A DNA stretch of 64,000 nt from Mesobacillus jeotgali (GTDB taxonomy: Bacteria; Bacillota; Bacilli; Bacillales; Cytobacillaceae): positions 2,354,501 through 2,418,500 of the forward strand of contig NZ_CP134494.1 of assembly GCF_031759225.1 (NCBI RefSeq). Direction: 5' to 3'. Position numbers and translations under genes: made by a program. Below the pieces are notes generated by a model. That model was not told the DNA's origin, did no database searches, and worked only from the letters and a program-made list of their open reading frames with translations. This document shows, in pieces, positions 18,208 through 26,959 of the stretch (positions are counted from its first letter, which is position 1; every line of letters begins with the position of its first letter).

Positions 18208-19204
18208 TTCAATTTTACTGAAAGTAAGAGACTTGAAGAAAACGTTTGTGAAGAAAACTGGATCGATTTTAAACCGGAAATTGCAAAATGTTTACGCTGT
18301 CCATAACGTTAGCTTTGAGATTAAAAAAGGGGAAATTCTAGGGATCATCGGGGAAAGCGGCTGTGGAAAAACTACAACAGCGCGAATGGTGATGCGCCTG
18401 ATGAAGGAAACCAGCGGGGAAATCCTTTTTGAAGGAAGAGATTTATGTAAATTAACTGATTCAGAGACAAACAAGCTGAGAAACAAAATGCAAATGATTT
18501 TTCAGGATCCATATGATACTCTCAATCCTGGTATGACAATAATGGACATTTTAATGGAACCAATCAATGCCCACGAAAAACACCTGCCATATGATGAGAA
18601 AGTCCGAAGGGTCAAAGAGGCTATTGAATCAATTGAGCTGAGGCCGGCTGAAGACTATATGGAGAGGTTTCCACATCAGCTTAGTGGCGGGCAGAGGCAA
18701 AGGATTGCTATAGCAAGAGCTGTGATTCTGGAACCACTGTTTATTTCAGCTGATGAACCTACTTCTATGCTTGATGTTTCTGTCCGAGCAGGTATTTTAA
18801 ACCTCCTTCTCGAACTTAAGAAGAAAATGGGCTTGACCATGATGCTGATTACACATGACCTATCGACAGCAAGTTATATGTGTGACCGCATTGCTGTCAT
18901 GTACCAGGGTAAAATCATCGAGGTCGGGCCCACCAAGAAAATCATTCAATCGCCTTCACATCCTTACACAAAGGCACTAGTTTCGGTAGTGAAAGATCTA
19001 AATTACTTTATCCAAAATCGAGAAAAGTTAATTCTAGATGGTGAAGTGGATGCAACCGAAGAGACAGCAGGATGCCCATTTGTAAAAAGATGTCCATACC
19101 AGGAGGATATTTGTAACAGTAAAATGCCTAAACAAGAATCTCTAGGCGCAGGCCATGCAGTATCTTGTCACTGCCATAGTAATTTACTTGAAAAAACTTC
19201 TTAG
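18200..19204 (+). CDS. ABC importer ATPase, DppF/OppF type
   Basis: A 334-residue second ATPase with Walker A GESGCGKTT, signature LSGGQRQRI and Walker B FISADEPTSMLD, plus the C-terminal Cys block (GCPFVKRCPYQEDIC). It forms the ATPase heterodimer with the DppD-type protein. An upstream in-frame ATG at 18161 is less likely than 18200, which directly follows AGGAGGA. Confidence 0.92.
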   Translation: MDNSILLKVRDLKKTFVKKTGSILNRKLQNVYAVHNVSFEIKKGEILGIIGESGCGKTTTARMVMRLMKETSGEILFEGRDLCKLTDSETNKLRNKMQMIFQDPYDTLNPGMTIMDILMEPINAHEKHLPYDEKVRRVKEAIESIELRPAEDYMERFPHQLSGGQRQRIAIARAVILEPLFISADEPTSMLDVSVRAGILNLLLELKKKMGLTMMLITHDLSTASYMCDRIAVMYQGKIIEVGPTKKIIQSPSHPYTKALVSVVKDLNYFIQNREKLILDGEVDATEETAGCPFVKRCPYQEDICNSKMPKQESLGAGHAVSCHCHSNLLEKTS

Positions 19205-19220
19205 GAAAGGGAGTTTTAAA

Positions 19221-19853
19221 TTGAACAACGAAAAGAAAATAAAAGTCGCTGTTAATGGTGGCATTGATTTCGGGTCCAAACTGACTGCTAATCAGCTTCG
19301 AATACTTGCAAAATATATGGAGGACGGCCAGGAGCTAGAGCTTACAACCTTCCAGCAGCTTTATATTGATATTCCTGACAGTAAAAAGGATGAAATTATT
19401 ACGGATTTTGAGTCGGTCGGGTTACAATGCTACCCAGTCGGCAATTTTGTAAAGAGCCTTAGAACCTGCAACTTTTGTAAAGGTGCAGAGGAAGAGGGAA
19501 TGCCTGTCGCAATCGAACTTAATAAGAGAATTGCCGGAAAACCTGTTCCGTTTACCCTAAAACCAGCATACACCGGCTGTCCTGTTGGCTGTGGAGAGCC
19601 TTTGGTTAATGATATTGGAGTTATGAAAATAAATGGGAATCAATATAATCTTTATATTGGCGGGAAAACAAAAGGAGAGGATGCCGAGGCAGGAAGCTTA
19701 TTTAAGGAAAATCTAAATCCTGAAGAACTTTATACTACAGTCGAAGAAATTATTAGGGTATATGGGGAAAAAGGAAAGAAACGAGAGCCTTTCCATAAAT
19801 TTTTAAAGAGATTCGGAAAGGAAGAGCTAATTGAAAATATAAGTCAGGTATAA
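19221..19853 (+). CDS. Short nitrite/sulfite reductase-like (siroheme/Fe-S) protein
   Basis: A 210-residue protein. Residues about 5-75 resemble the ferredoxin-like half-domain of nitrite/sulfite reductases (NGGIDFGSKLTANQLRILA...TTFQQLYIDIP). They are followed by a cluster region with Cys-x2-Cys (TCNFCKG, near 87) and Cys-x3-Cys (GCPVGCGEP, near 123), close to the C-x5-C...C-x3-C siroheme/4Fe-4S motif but with a shorter first pair. It is far smaller than full reductases (about 500 residues), so it could be a subunit or a redox sensor/maturase. The TTG start follows AAAGGGAG with 7-nt spacing; a longer frame overlaps the ATPase gene and lacks this site. It is followed 12 nt later by the CsoR-family gene. 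Confidence 0.65.
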   Translation: MNNEKKIKVAVNGGIDFGSKLTANQLRILAKYMEDGQELELTTFQQLYIDIPDSKKDEIITDFESVGLQCYPVGNFVKSLRTCNFCKGAEEEGMPVAIELNKRIAGKPVPFTLKPAYTGCPVGCGEPLVNDIGVMKINGNQYNLYIGGKTKGEDAEAGSLFKENLNPEELYTTVEEIIRVYGEKGKKREPFHKFLKRFGKEELIENISQV

Positions 19854-19865
19854 GGGGGAATGGGC

Positions 19866-20204
19866 ATGGGTGTAGAGGCGGCTAATGAACAAGTATTGCC
19901 ACCCACTGGTTGCTCTACAAATCATAGAAAGAGCCATCATTCAGAAAAAATAAAAAAGAACCTTGATTCAAGGCTAAATCGGATTGAAGGACAAATTCGC
20001 GGGGTTAAAAGATTAATTGAAAATGATACCTACTGTGACGATGTGATAACTCAATTATCCGCCATCCAATCTGCTTTAAACAGCGTTGCAAGTCTTCTTC
20101 TTGAAGGACATTTAAAAAGCTGCGTCCTAGAAAGGATAAATGAAGGAGATACTGAAGTCATTGATGAGGTCCTAGTTACCTTCCAGAGATTGCTGAAAAA
20201 GTAA
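19866..20204 (+). CDS. Second CsoR-family metal/thiol-sensing repressor
   Basis: A 112-residue CsoR paralogue with the same core (RLNRIEGQIRGVKRL) and the same Cys...His-x3-Cys ligand set (TYCDD, EGHLKSC) as the copper CsoR at 4630. Its N-terminal tail differs and carries an extra Cys (PTGCST) before KSHHS. The ligand set fits Cu(I), but related CsoR/RcnR/InrS proteins sense Ni or Co and CstR senses persulfides, so the inducer is open. ATG 19866 is preferred over 19860 because of the spacing from GGGGG at 19854-19858. Operator-like sites lie before both ABC operons. Confidence 0.88.
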   Translation: MGVEAANEQVLPPTGCSTNHRKSHHSEKIKKNLDSRLNRIEGQIRGVKRLIENDTYCDDVITQLSAIQSALNSVASLLLEGHLKSCVLERINEGDTEVIDEVLVTFQRLLKK

Positions 20205-20233
20205 GAGAGAAAGAAAACCGGGAGGGATTTTCG

Positions 20234-21598
20234 GTGGCTCAACAAGAGACGGCGGGTATACAAAGTACGAAACAAAAGGTTAGCACCATCTTAGCTTTAG
20301 CTATTCCAGCTATGGTTGAGAATACCTTACAAATGGTGGTAGGTTTTGTGGATACCCTGTTTGTTGCCAGACTTGGTTTAAACGAAGTGACAGCTGTTGG
20401 GATAGCGAATGCAGTTTTAGCCGTTTATATTGCTATTTTTATGGCAATAGGGGTGGGAACTTCTTCGCTAATTGCCAGGAGCATCGGATCAGGAGACATC
20501 GAAAAAGCAAAATCGATTGCCAGGCAATCCACTTTTATTTCTATTTTGGCGGGAATGATCTTCGGTATCATTTCCGTCTTTTTTAGTGAGCCGTTGCTTA
20601 AAATGATGGGCGCAGAATCAGATGTTTTAAGAGATGGGTCCATATATTTACAGATTGTTGGAATTCCATCTGTCTTTATTTCATTGATGTTCAATTTTGG
20701 TAGCATATTAAGGGCTGCTGGGGATACTAAAACACCTATGAAAGTAAGCTGGTGGATCAACTTAATTCATATTGGTCTAGATTATGTCCTGATTTTTGGC
20801 ATATTTAAGTTGGATGGATTTGGTCTAGCTGGAGCCGCGTGGGCCACTGTCATTGTAAGGCTTTTGGGGTCAGCTGCGTTGTATCATCATATAAAAAAAT
20901 CTCCGGTTTCTTTTTCTTTCTTTGGCGAATCTTCCAAAGGAGATTCATTTGCTATCTTAACATTATCTGCACCTGCAGCAATTGAGAGACTAATTATGCG
21001 TCTTGGCCAGGTGGTTTATTTTGGCCTGATCGTGAAAATAGGGGCAGAAACGTATGCTGCCCACACAATTGCAGGGAATATTGAAACATTTTCATATATG
21101 CCGGGTTACGGTCTTGCAATAGCAGCCACTACCCTTGTTGGCCAAAGGATCGGTGCTAAACAGTATAGGGAGGCATATGAATTTGGTTTTTTAACTACGG
21201 GGTTAGCAATTGGATTTATGTCATTAATTGGCTTGGTGTTGTTCTTTTTATCTCCATGGTTTGCTTCCTGGTTTACTACAGACCTACATGCTAGAAGCAT
21301 GGTTGTAACCGCGCTAAAAATTGATGCTTTTGCACAGCCTGCATTGGCAGTGGGTTTAGTTTTAGCAGGTGCACTTCAGGGGGCCGGCGACACAAAAAGT
21401 CCGATGTACAGCACCGCACTTGGCATGTGGGTGATTAGGATAATCGGAGTTTATATTTTTGGAATACATTTCGGCATGGGGATAGCGGGAATATGGATTT
21501 CAATCGCGATTGATTTATATACAAGGGGAGCTTTTTTGTTTTATCAATTTAAAAAACACTTTAAAAAAATAGAAGAAAAAAATTTAGGGATTAACTGA
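20234..21598 (+). CDS. MATE-family multidrug/toxin exporter
   Basis: A 454-residue protein with 12 membrane helices and MATE features in both halves (AIPAMVENTLQMVVGFVDTLFVARLG; AGALQGAGDTKSPMY). It exports organic cations or small molecules with Na+ or H+. A GTG start follows GGGAGGG with 8-nt spacing. It lies 29 nt after the CsoR-family gene, so it is probably the last gene of the 12.7-21.6 kb operon. A close paralogue is encoded at 42801, also among metal-related genes. Confidence 0.9.
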   Translation: MAQQETAGIQSTKQKVSTILALAIPAMVENTLQMVVGFVDTLFVARLGLNEVTAVGIANAVLAVYIAIFMAIGVGTSSLIARSIGSGDIEKAKSIARQSTFISILAGMIFGIISVFFSEPLLKMMGAESDVLRDGSIYLQIVGIPSVFISLMFNFGSILRAAGDTKTPMKVSWWINLIHIGLDYVLIFGIFKLDGFGLAGAAWATVIVRLLGSAALYHHIKKSPVSFSFFGESSKGDSFAILTLSAPAAIERLIMRLGQVVYFGLIVKIGAETYAAHTIAGNIETFSYMPGYGLAIAATTLVGQRIGAKQYREAYEFGFLTTGLAIGFMSLIGLVLFFLSPWFASWFTTDLHARSMVVTALKIDAFAQPALAVGLVLAGALQGAGDTKSPMYSTALGMWVIRIIGVYIFGIHFGMGIAGIWISIAIDLYTRGAFLFYQFKKHFKKIEEKNLGIN

Positions 21599-21727
21599 AT
21601 CAATTTTTATAAGCTTATTTATCGCTGTATGTATTAACCTACAATTCTAATTTTAAAAATTCTATTTATATTTTCTTGACCATCCTTTAATGGTTATTAA
21701 AAGTTATTTTAATGATGCACCCACATA

Positions 21728-21742
21728 TACTATAGAGGGGTA
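21728..21742 (+). promoter_or_regulatory. CsoR-like operator before the second ABC operon
   Basis: TACTATAGAGGGGTA shares 12 of 15 positions with the element TACCGTAGCGGGGTA at 12728-12742. A TATACT -10-like box (21726-21731) overlaps it, a position suited to repression. The 243-nt spacer 21599-21841 otherwise holds no gene. Confidence 0.5.
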
Positions 21743-21841
21743 ATGTATATTGAGAACAGTAGGAGGTTTTGCTTATAGATATCAAGAGGTTTACTTGGAT
21801 TGATGAGGTTTCGGGTCTAGAACATAATAGGGGGAAACACA

Positions 21842-23497
21842 ATGCTTAATTATGGGAAACGCTTATCATTTTTCAGCTTACTTTGTGTACTGATATTAGT
21901 ATTTAGTGCCTGTAATAATAGTCAAGTTAATACTCCTGCAAATAAAGAAAAGAATGAAGAAAAAACAAGCAGTTCTAATAAAGAGCAAGTTATCACAGTC
22001 AATGCGTTAAGTGAACCGCCTAGTCTTGAACCAGCACTGATTGATAACCAGACTGCAGGGGATATTTCAAATCAATTATTCGAGGGTTTGGTCCGATTGG
22101 ACAAAGAAGGAAACATAGTTCCTGGTGTCGCAGAAAAGTGGGACATTTCTGATGATGGAGCTGTTTATACTTTCTATTTTAATAAGAATGCTAAATGGTC
22201 AAATGGTGACCCTGTGACTGCTAAGGATTTTGTCTATTCGTGGGAGAAGGTTTTACGTCCAGAAGTAGCTTCACCTCTTGGCAGTAACTTGTTCTTTATT
22301 AAAAATGGAGCAGCATACAATGAAGGTTCATTAAAGGATCAGGCACAGCTGGGAGTTAAGGCTATTGATGAGTATACACTGGAGGTTACTTTAGAAAAAC
22401 CTACTTCCTTTTTCTTAGGTTTAACTGCTTTCTTTACATTATTACCGATCCATGAAAAAACGGATAAGGCAAATCCAGAGTGGGCTTCTGAAGCTGAAAC
22501 CTTTGTTTCTAACGGACCTTTTAAAATTGAGAGTTGGAAACACGGCCAAGAATTAATTATGGTTCCAAATGAAAATTATTGGGGCAATGATGTAGTTAAG
22601 CTTGAAAAGTTAAAGTGGGTAATGGTGAATGAACAAAATACTGAATATGCTATGTACCAATCGAACGAGCTCGATTTTTCTGCCAATATCCCAAATTCAA
22701 TAAGAAGTAAATTAATCGCTTCAGGTGAAGCAAAAACAGCGCCAAGCGCAAGTTTAGCTTATATAAGATTTAATCATGAGGATCGAATTTTTAAAAATGA
22801 AAAAATCCGTAAAGCATTAGGTCTTGCTCTTGATAGAAAACTTTTGGTCGAAAAAGTGACACAGGGAGGAGAAGTTCCCGCTCTTGGTTTAATACCATTA
22901 GGATTGAGTAGTGGTGCAGGAGAATTCAGGGAATTAGCTGGAGACTCCTTGTTTAAGGATAATGATTTAGACACAGCAAAACAACTTCTGAAAGAAGGAC
23001 TCGAAGAACTGGGACTTTCTACATTGCCAAAAATTAATCTGCTTTTTTATACAGACGATACTTACAATAAACTTTCTCAAGCAATGCAGGAAATGTGGAA
23101 GAAAAACTTAGGAATTGATACAGAGCTCCAAACGATGGAACGTAAGGTATTTGTTCAAAATGTTCAAGCCGGTGAGTACCAATTAGCTTTGTACAGTACT
23201 GGCGCAGACTATGATGATGCAAGCAATTTAATGGGACAATTCATGAGTGGGGATGTCTATAACTATAGCAACATTTCTATTCCTGATTACGATCAATTAA
23301 TGGAAAAAGCAGAAGCGGAATTGAACCTGGAGAAGCGAGCGGGGTATTTGGTCGAAGCTGAAAAGGTTCTAATAGACCAAATGGCAATTTCCCCACTTTA
23401 TTACCGTACAAAAGTTTACTTGCAAAAGGACTATATCGAAGGAGTCTATCAGTATACAATTCAGGCAATTGATTTCCGGGAGGCGAGTGTTAAGTAG
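21842..23497 (+). CDS. Oligopeptide-type ABC substrate-binding lipoprotein (OppA-like)
   Basis: A 551-residue family 5 binding protein. Its lipoprotein signal peptide ends in LVFSAC (Cys about 23), with a Ser/Asn/Lys linker and the OppA landmarks LSEPPSLEPALIDNQTAGDISNQLFEGL, AKWSNGDPVTAKDFVYSW and the KIRKALGLALDRKLL segment. The long binding domain and SEPPSLEP match peptide-binding OppA proteins more than NikA. GGGGGAAAC precedes the ATG. A hairpin between it and oppB resembles the one in the first importer operon. Confidence 0.9.
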   Translation: MLNYGKRLSFFSLLCVLILVFSACNNSQVNTPANKEKNEEKTSSSNKEQVITVNALSEPPSLEPALIDNQTAGDISNQLFEGLVRLDKEGNIVPGVAEKWDISDDGAVYTFYFNKNAKWSNGDPVTAKDFVYSWEKVLRPEVASPLGSNLFFIKNGAAYNEGSLKDQAQLGVKAIDEYTLEVTLEKPTSFFLGLTAFFTLLPIHEKTDKANPEWASEAETFVSNGPFKIESWKHGQELIMVPNENYWGNDVVKLEKLKWVMVNEQNTEYAMYQSNELDFSANIPNSIRSKLIASGEAKTAPSASLAYIRFNHEDRIFKNEKIRKALGLALDRKLLVEKVTQGGEVPALGLIPLGLSSGAGEFRELAGDSLFKDNDLDTAKQLLKEGLEELGLSTLPKINLLFYTDDTYNKLSQAMQEMWKKNLGIDTELQTMERKVFVQNVQAGEYQLALYSTGADYDDASNLMGQFMSGDVYNYSNISIPDYDQLMEKAEAELNLEKRAGYLVEAEKVLIDQMAISPLYYRTKVYLQKDYIEGVYQYTIQAIDFREASVK

Positions 23498-23532
23498 TAA
23501 AAATGGTGGCGCGCTAAGCGGCTAGAATGCTG

Positions 23533-23559
23533 AAAGAGTGTACAATGAGTACACTTTTT
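23533..23559 (+). terminator. Intra-operon terminator/attenuator after the OppA-like gene
   Basis: AGTGTAC-AATGA-GTACACT, extended by A/T pairs, runs into TTTTT. It probably sets a higher level of binding protein than permease. Confidence 0.65.
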
Positions 23560-23596
23560 CAGTTGTTTTTGCTTAAAATCATAAAGGAGGGGGAAT

Positions 23597-24526
23597 ATGC
23601 GGCAATTTATTACCAGGAGAATTATTAGTGTTATCTTAACTTTATTTGTCATTATTTCGCTTACCTTTTTATTGATGTACGCAATACCCGGTGATCCTTT
23701 TACAAGTGAAAATCGTATTCCAGAGCAGGTAGTTGAAAACTTAAAAGAGCATTATGGACTTAATGATCCCTTGTTAATACAATATTTTAAATATCTAAAG
23801 GGAGCATTATTGATGGACTTTGGTCCTTCAATCAAATGGGATAACCAGACAGTTAACCAATTAATTGCTAACGGATTTCCTGTTTCGGCCATGATAGGTA
23901 TTCAAGCCATTCTTATAGCTGCATTCTTTGGTATCGTTTTAGGTATTCTCGCAGCTTTTCGTCACAATAGTGCAATTGACTATTTTTCGATGATTATTGC
24001 CATACTTGGCCTTTCCGTCCCTAGCTTCATTTTTGCTACAATATTAATCAATTTTTTTGCTATAAAGCTGCAATGGTTCCCTGTCGCAACATGGGGTACA
24101 TGGAAGCACTCCGTTTTGCCAAGCATTGCTCTTGCTGTTACACCGATGGCTTATATTGCACGACTTACTAGATCAAGTATTTTAGAAGTACTTTCGATGG
24201 ATTATATTCAAACTGCCATGGCTAAAGGAGTGACTGGTTTCAGATTTATTTTTAAGCATGTACTTCGTAATGCAATGATTCCAGTTGTAACAATACTTGG
24301 TCCCATTACAGCTACAGTATTGACTGGAAGCTTTGTCATAGAACAAATCTTCGGTATTCCAGGCTTGGGGAAATATTTTGTTGAGGGCATCACTGATAGA
24401 GATTATCCATTAATTTTGGGAACGACTGTTTTTTATAGTGCTATATTAATATTCTTTATTATATTAGTCGACCTTGCATACGTTCTGATCGATCCAAGAA
24501 TAAAACTTATCAAAAGGAGGGGATAG
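23597..24526 (+). CDS. Oligopeptide ABC permease, OppB type
   Basis: A 309-residue six-helix permease (N-terminal FLLMYAIPGDPF and EAA loop AMAKGVTGFRFIFKHVLRNAMIP). The ATG follows AAAGGAGGGGG. Its stop codon directly abuts the OppC-type gene, so translation is coupled. Confidence 0.92.
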   Translation: MRQFITRRIISVILTLFVIISLTFLLMYAIPGDPFTSENRIPEQVVENLKEHYGLNDPLLIQYFKYLKGALLMDFGPSIKWDNQTVNQLIANGFPVSAMIGIQAILIAAFFGIVLGILAAFRHNSAIDYFSMIIAILGLSVPSFIFATILINFFAIKLQWFPVATWGTWKHSVLPSIALAVTPMAYIARLTRSSILEVLSMDYIQTAMAKGVTGFRFIFKHVLRNAMIPVVTILGPITATVLTGSFVIEQIFGIPGLGKYFVEGITDRDYPLILGTTVFYSAILIFFIILVDLAYVLIDPRIKLIKRRG

Positions 24527-25447
24527 ATGATGCAGCAAGTGCCAGACGATCTTTTTGTTCTAAAGAAAAAAAACAAAGAAGAAAAGGCCGATAGTAAACC
24601 TAGTGAATCGTTTTGGATAGATGCGATAAGCGTACTGAGACAAAACAAGCTTGCTATGACTGGACTTGCCATTAATATTGGTTTGATCGTAATGGCAATT
24701 ATAGGTCCAATGCTGGTTCCCTATTCGTATTCAGATCAAAATCTGTTAAATTCCAATCTCCCTCCATCATTTGATTATTGGTTTGGAACGGATGATTTAG
24801 GTAGAGATTTATTTTCCAGGACCTGGGTAGGAGCAAGAATTTCCCTTTTTATTGGTATAACAGCAGTAGTTTTGGATTTGATAATCGGAATTATATGGGG
24901 AGGAATCGCAGCATATAAAGGCGGAAAAACTGATGAAGTGATGATGAGAATCGTAGATATACTTTATGGACTGCCTCATTTGCTGGTGACAATTTTATTG
25001 ATGGTCGTATTAAAGCCTGGATTACTCACTATTATAATTGCAATGGCTGCAACGGGATGGATTGGAATGGCGCGTCTAGTTCGCGGTGAAATACTGAGAT
25101 TGAAAGAATCTGAATTTGTAATGGCATCCCAAGTATTAGGAGGGAGTTTTTTTCGGGTCTTGTTTAAGCACCTTATTCCAAATGCTATGGGCCCTATAAT
25201 AGTGAGCATGACATTATCTGTTCCTGGTGCAATTTTTGCGGAAGCCACTTTAAGCTTTCTTGGACTAGGTGTTCCTGTACCGCTTGCAAGCTGGGGAACG
25301 ATGACATCAGAAGGTCTCGTCACCTTATTAACAGGTGAAATATGGAGGCTATTTTTTCCCGCATTATTTATTTCATTAACGATGTTTTCATTTAATGTAT
25401 TGGGTGATGGTCTGAGGGATGCGCTGGATCCGAAATTCAGAAAATAA
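24527..25447 (+). CDS. Oligopeptide ABC permease, OppC type
   Basis: A 306-residue permease with the N-terminal cytoplasmic extension typical of OppC, the conserved FGTDDLGRDLFSRTWVGARIS block and EAA loop around ASQVLGGSFFRVLFKHLIPN. AAGGAGGGG overlaps the end of the OppB-type gene. Confidence 0.92.
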   Translation: MMQQVPDDLFVLKKKNKEEKADSKPSESFWIDAISVLRQNKLAMTGLAINIGLIVMAIIGPMLVPYSYSDQNLLNSNLPPSFDYWFGTDDLGRDLFSRTWVGARISLFIGITAVVLDLIIGIIWGGIAAYKGGKTDEVMMRIVDILYGLPHLLVTILLMVVLKPGLLTIIIAMAATGWIGMARLVRGEILRLKESEFVMASQVLGGSFFRVLFKHLIPNAMGPIIVSMTLSVPGAIFAEATLSFLGLGVPVPLASWGTMTSEGLVTLLTGEIWRLFFPALFISLTMFSFNVLGDGLRDALDPKFRK

Positions 25448-25476
25448 CTCTTTTACTCAATGAAAGGGTGATAAAT

Positions 25477-26493
25477 GTGAAAAGATTACTAGAAGTTAAT
25501 GACCTGCAGGTTCATTTTCATTCAAAAAAACAGAATATCTACGCTGTTCGTGGGGTTTCCTTTCATGTGAACAAGGGGGAAGTCCTCGCAATTGTCGGAG
25601 AATCCGGGTCTGGGAAATCAGTTACTGCTAAAAGTATTATGAAACTGCTTCCTGAGAAAACATGTTCCATCCCCGAGGGGTCCATTTTATTTAACGGGGA
25701 TGAAATCATCACAATGAAGAAAAAACAGCTTTCCAAAATCCGTGGGGCAAAGATCGGTATGGTATTCCAGGATCCCATGACTTCCTTAAACCCGACAATG
25801 AAGGTGGGTGACCAAATTGCGGAGGGGCTAATCGTTCATAAAGGCTATAGTAAAAAGTTAGCTCATGAAAAGGCAATTGAAATCATTAGTCTAGTTGGAA
25901 TCCCGGATCCTATATATTGTTGTACAACTTATCCTCATCAGCTAAGTGGAGGAATGAGGCAGCGAGTTGCCATTGCAATGGCTTTGATTTGCGAACCTGA
26001 TCTGTTAATTGCTGACGAGCCAACAACAGCTCTTGACGTAACCATCCAAGCACAGATTTTGGATTTATTAAAAGACCTGCAGGAGAAAATGGGTATGGCG
26101 ATCATTCTCATTACGCATGATTTAGGTGTGGTTGCAAGGTTTTCAGATAGAGTGAATATCATGTATGCCGGTAAAATAGTCGAAAGTGGAACGAAAAACG
26201 AAATTTTTTATAATCCAAAACACCCCTATACGATTGGATTGCTAGAATCAGTTCCTCATCTTGATTTAGAAAAAAACCAACAATTAACCGTGATTGAAGG
26301 GACTCCACCAGACTTGCATGATCCTCCAAAAGGTTGCGCTTTTACTTCGCGATGTCCCTTTGCAATGGAGGTATGTGATTTGTATCAACCTAATAAAACC
26401 ATCCTATCAAGTACACATCATTCTGTTTGTTGGTTGATGGATCAAAGAGCGCCAAAAGTAGATGACATTCAATATAACGATTTTCATCAGTGA
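25477..26493 (+). CDS. Oligopeptide ABC ATPase, OppD type (no OppF partner nearby)
   Basis: A 338-residue ATPase with Walker A GESGSGKSV, signature LSGGMRQRV, Walker B LLIADEPTTALD and the C-terminal oligopeptide domain with CAFTSRCPFAMEVC. The GTG at 25477 is preferred over the GTG at 25468, which lies inside the AAAGGG ribosome binding site. The operon ends here without the usual OppF-type second ATPase. This OppD must pair with another ATPase (perhaps that of the first importer), act as a homodimer, or be part of an incomplete operon. Confidence 0.9.
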   Translation: MKRLLEVNDLQVHFHSKKQNIYAVRGVSFHVNKGEVLAIVGESGSGKSVTAKSIMKLLPEKTCSIPEGSILFNGDEIITMKKKQLSKIRGAKIGMVFQDPMTSLNPTMKVGDQIAEGLIVHKGYSKKLAHEKAIEIISLVGIPDPIYCCTTYPHQLSGGMRQRVAIAMALICEPDLLIADEPTTALDVTIQAQILDLLKDLQEKMGMAIILITHDLGVVARFSDRVNIMYAGKIVESGTKNEIFYNPKHPYTIGLLESVPHLDLEKNQQLTVIEGTPPDLHDPPKGCAFTSRCPFAMEVCDLYQPNKTILSSTHHSVCWLMDQRAPKVDDIQYNDFHQ

Positions 26494-26606
26494 GTTTACT
26501 TAAAGGGTTTTTTTCTCTGTTTTCTTATCTAAGCAAAGGTGATTGATATCCTTTCTTTTTTAAGCAATGACTCCCCACTCATTTTAAAATATCGTGGTTG
26601 ATATCT

Positions 26607-26735
26607 GTCATAGTAGTCGTGCTATTGTATCCCATTCTTGCAGGGGCAGGAAGAGTACTCATTTCATTATCCGCTGTGGGGAATACATTCTTTCTCAGAA
26701 GATGGAATCTACTAGGTAAGATTAGTCTTTCTTAA
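26607..26735 (+). pseudogene. Decayed C-terminal fragment of a copA-like gene
   Basis: Read from 26607 in frame, the DNA encodes a hydrophobic segment followed by YPILAGAGRVLISLSAVGNT, then FFLRRWN. It aligns with the CopA C-terminus encoded at about 7640-7740 ([20 protein letters not shown], then LFLRKW). It ends at a TAA at 26733. No upstream copA sequence is recognisable, so it is a relic of a lost or recombined copy. The rest of 26494-26959 shows no gene. Confidence 0.7.
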
Positions 26736-26959
26736 AACACTCAAGTGGCCATTTGCCTTTGTGTAGCACTATTCTCATATTATGAATTTGCAAGTAGGTA
26801 CGATAAATATAACCAGTATTCTAGGACATTCACGCCTTAGATTCCACAAACAGTCTGGCCTACACTCCACAAGGAGGGTACAGAAACTCAGACACTCCAT
26901 TTTTTCTACATAATTAAACATTAATATCAAAGTAGAATGAAAATGAGAGGGTTGATGAA

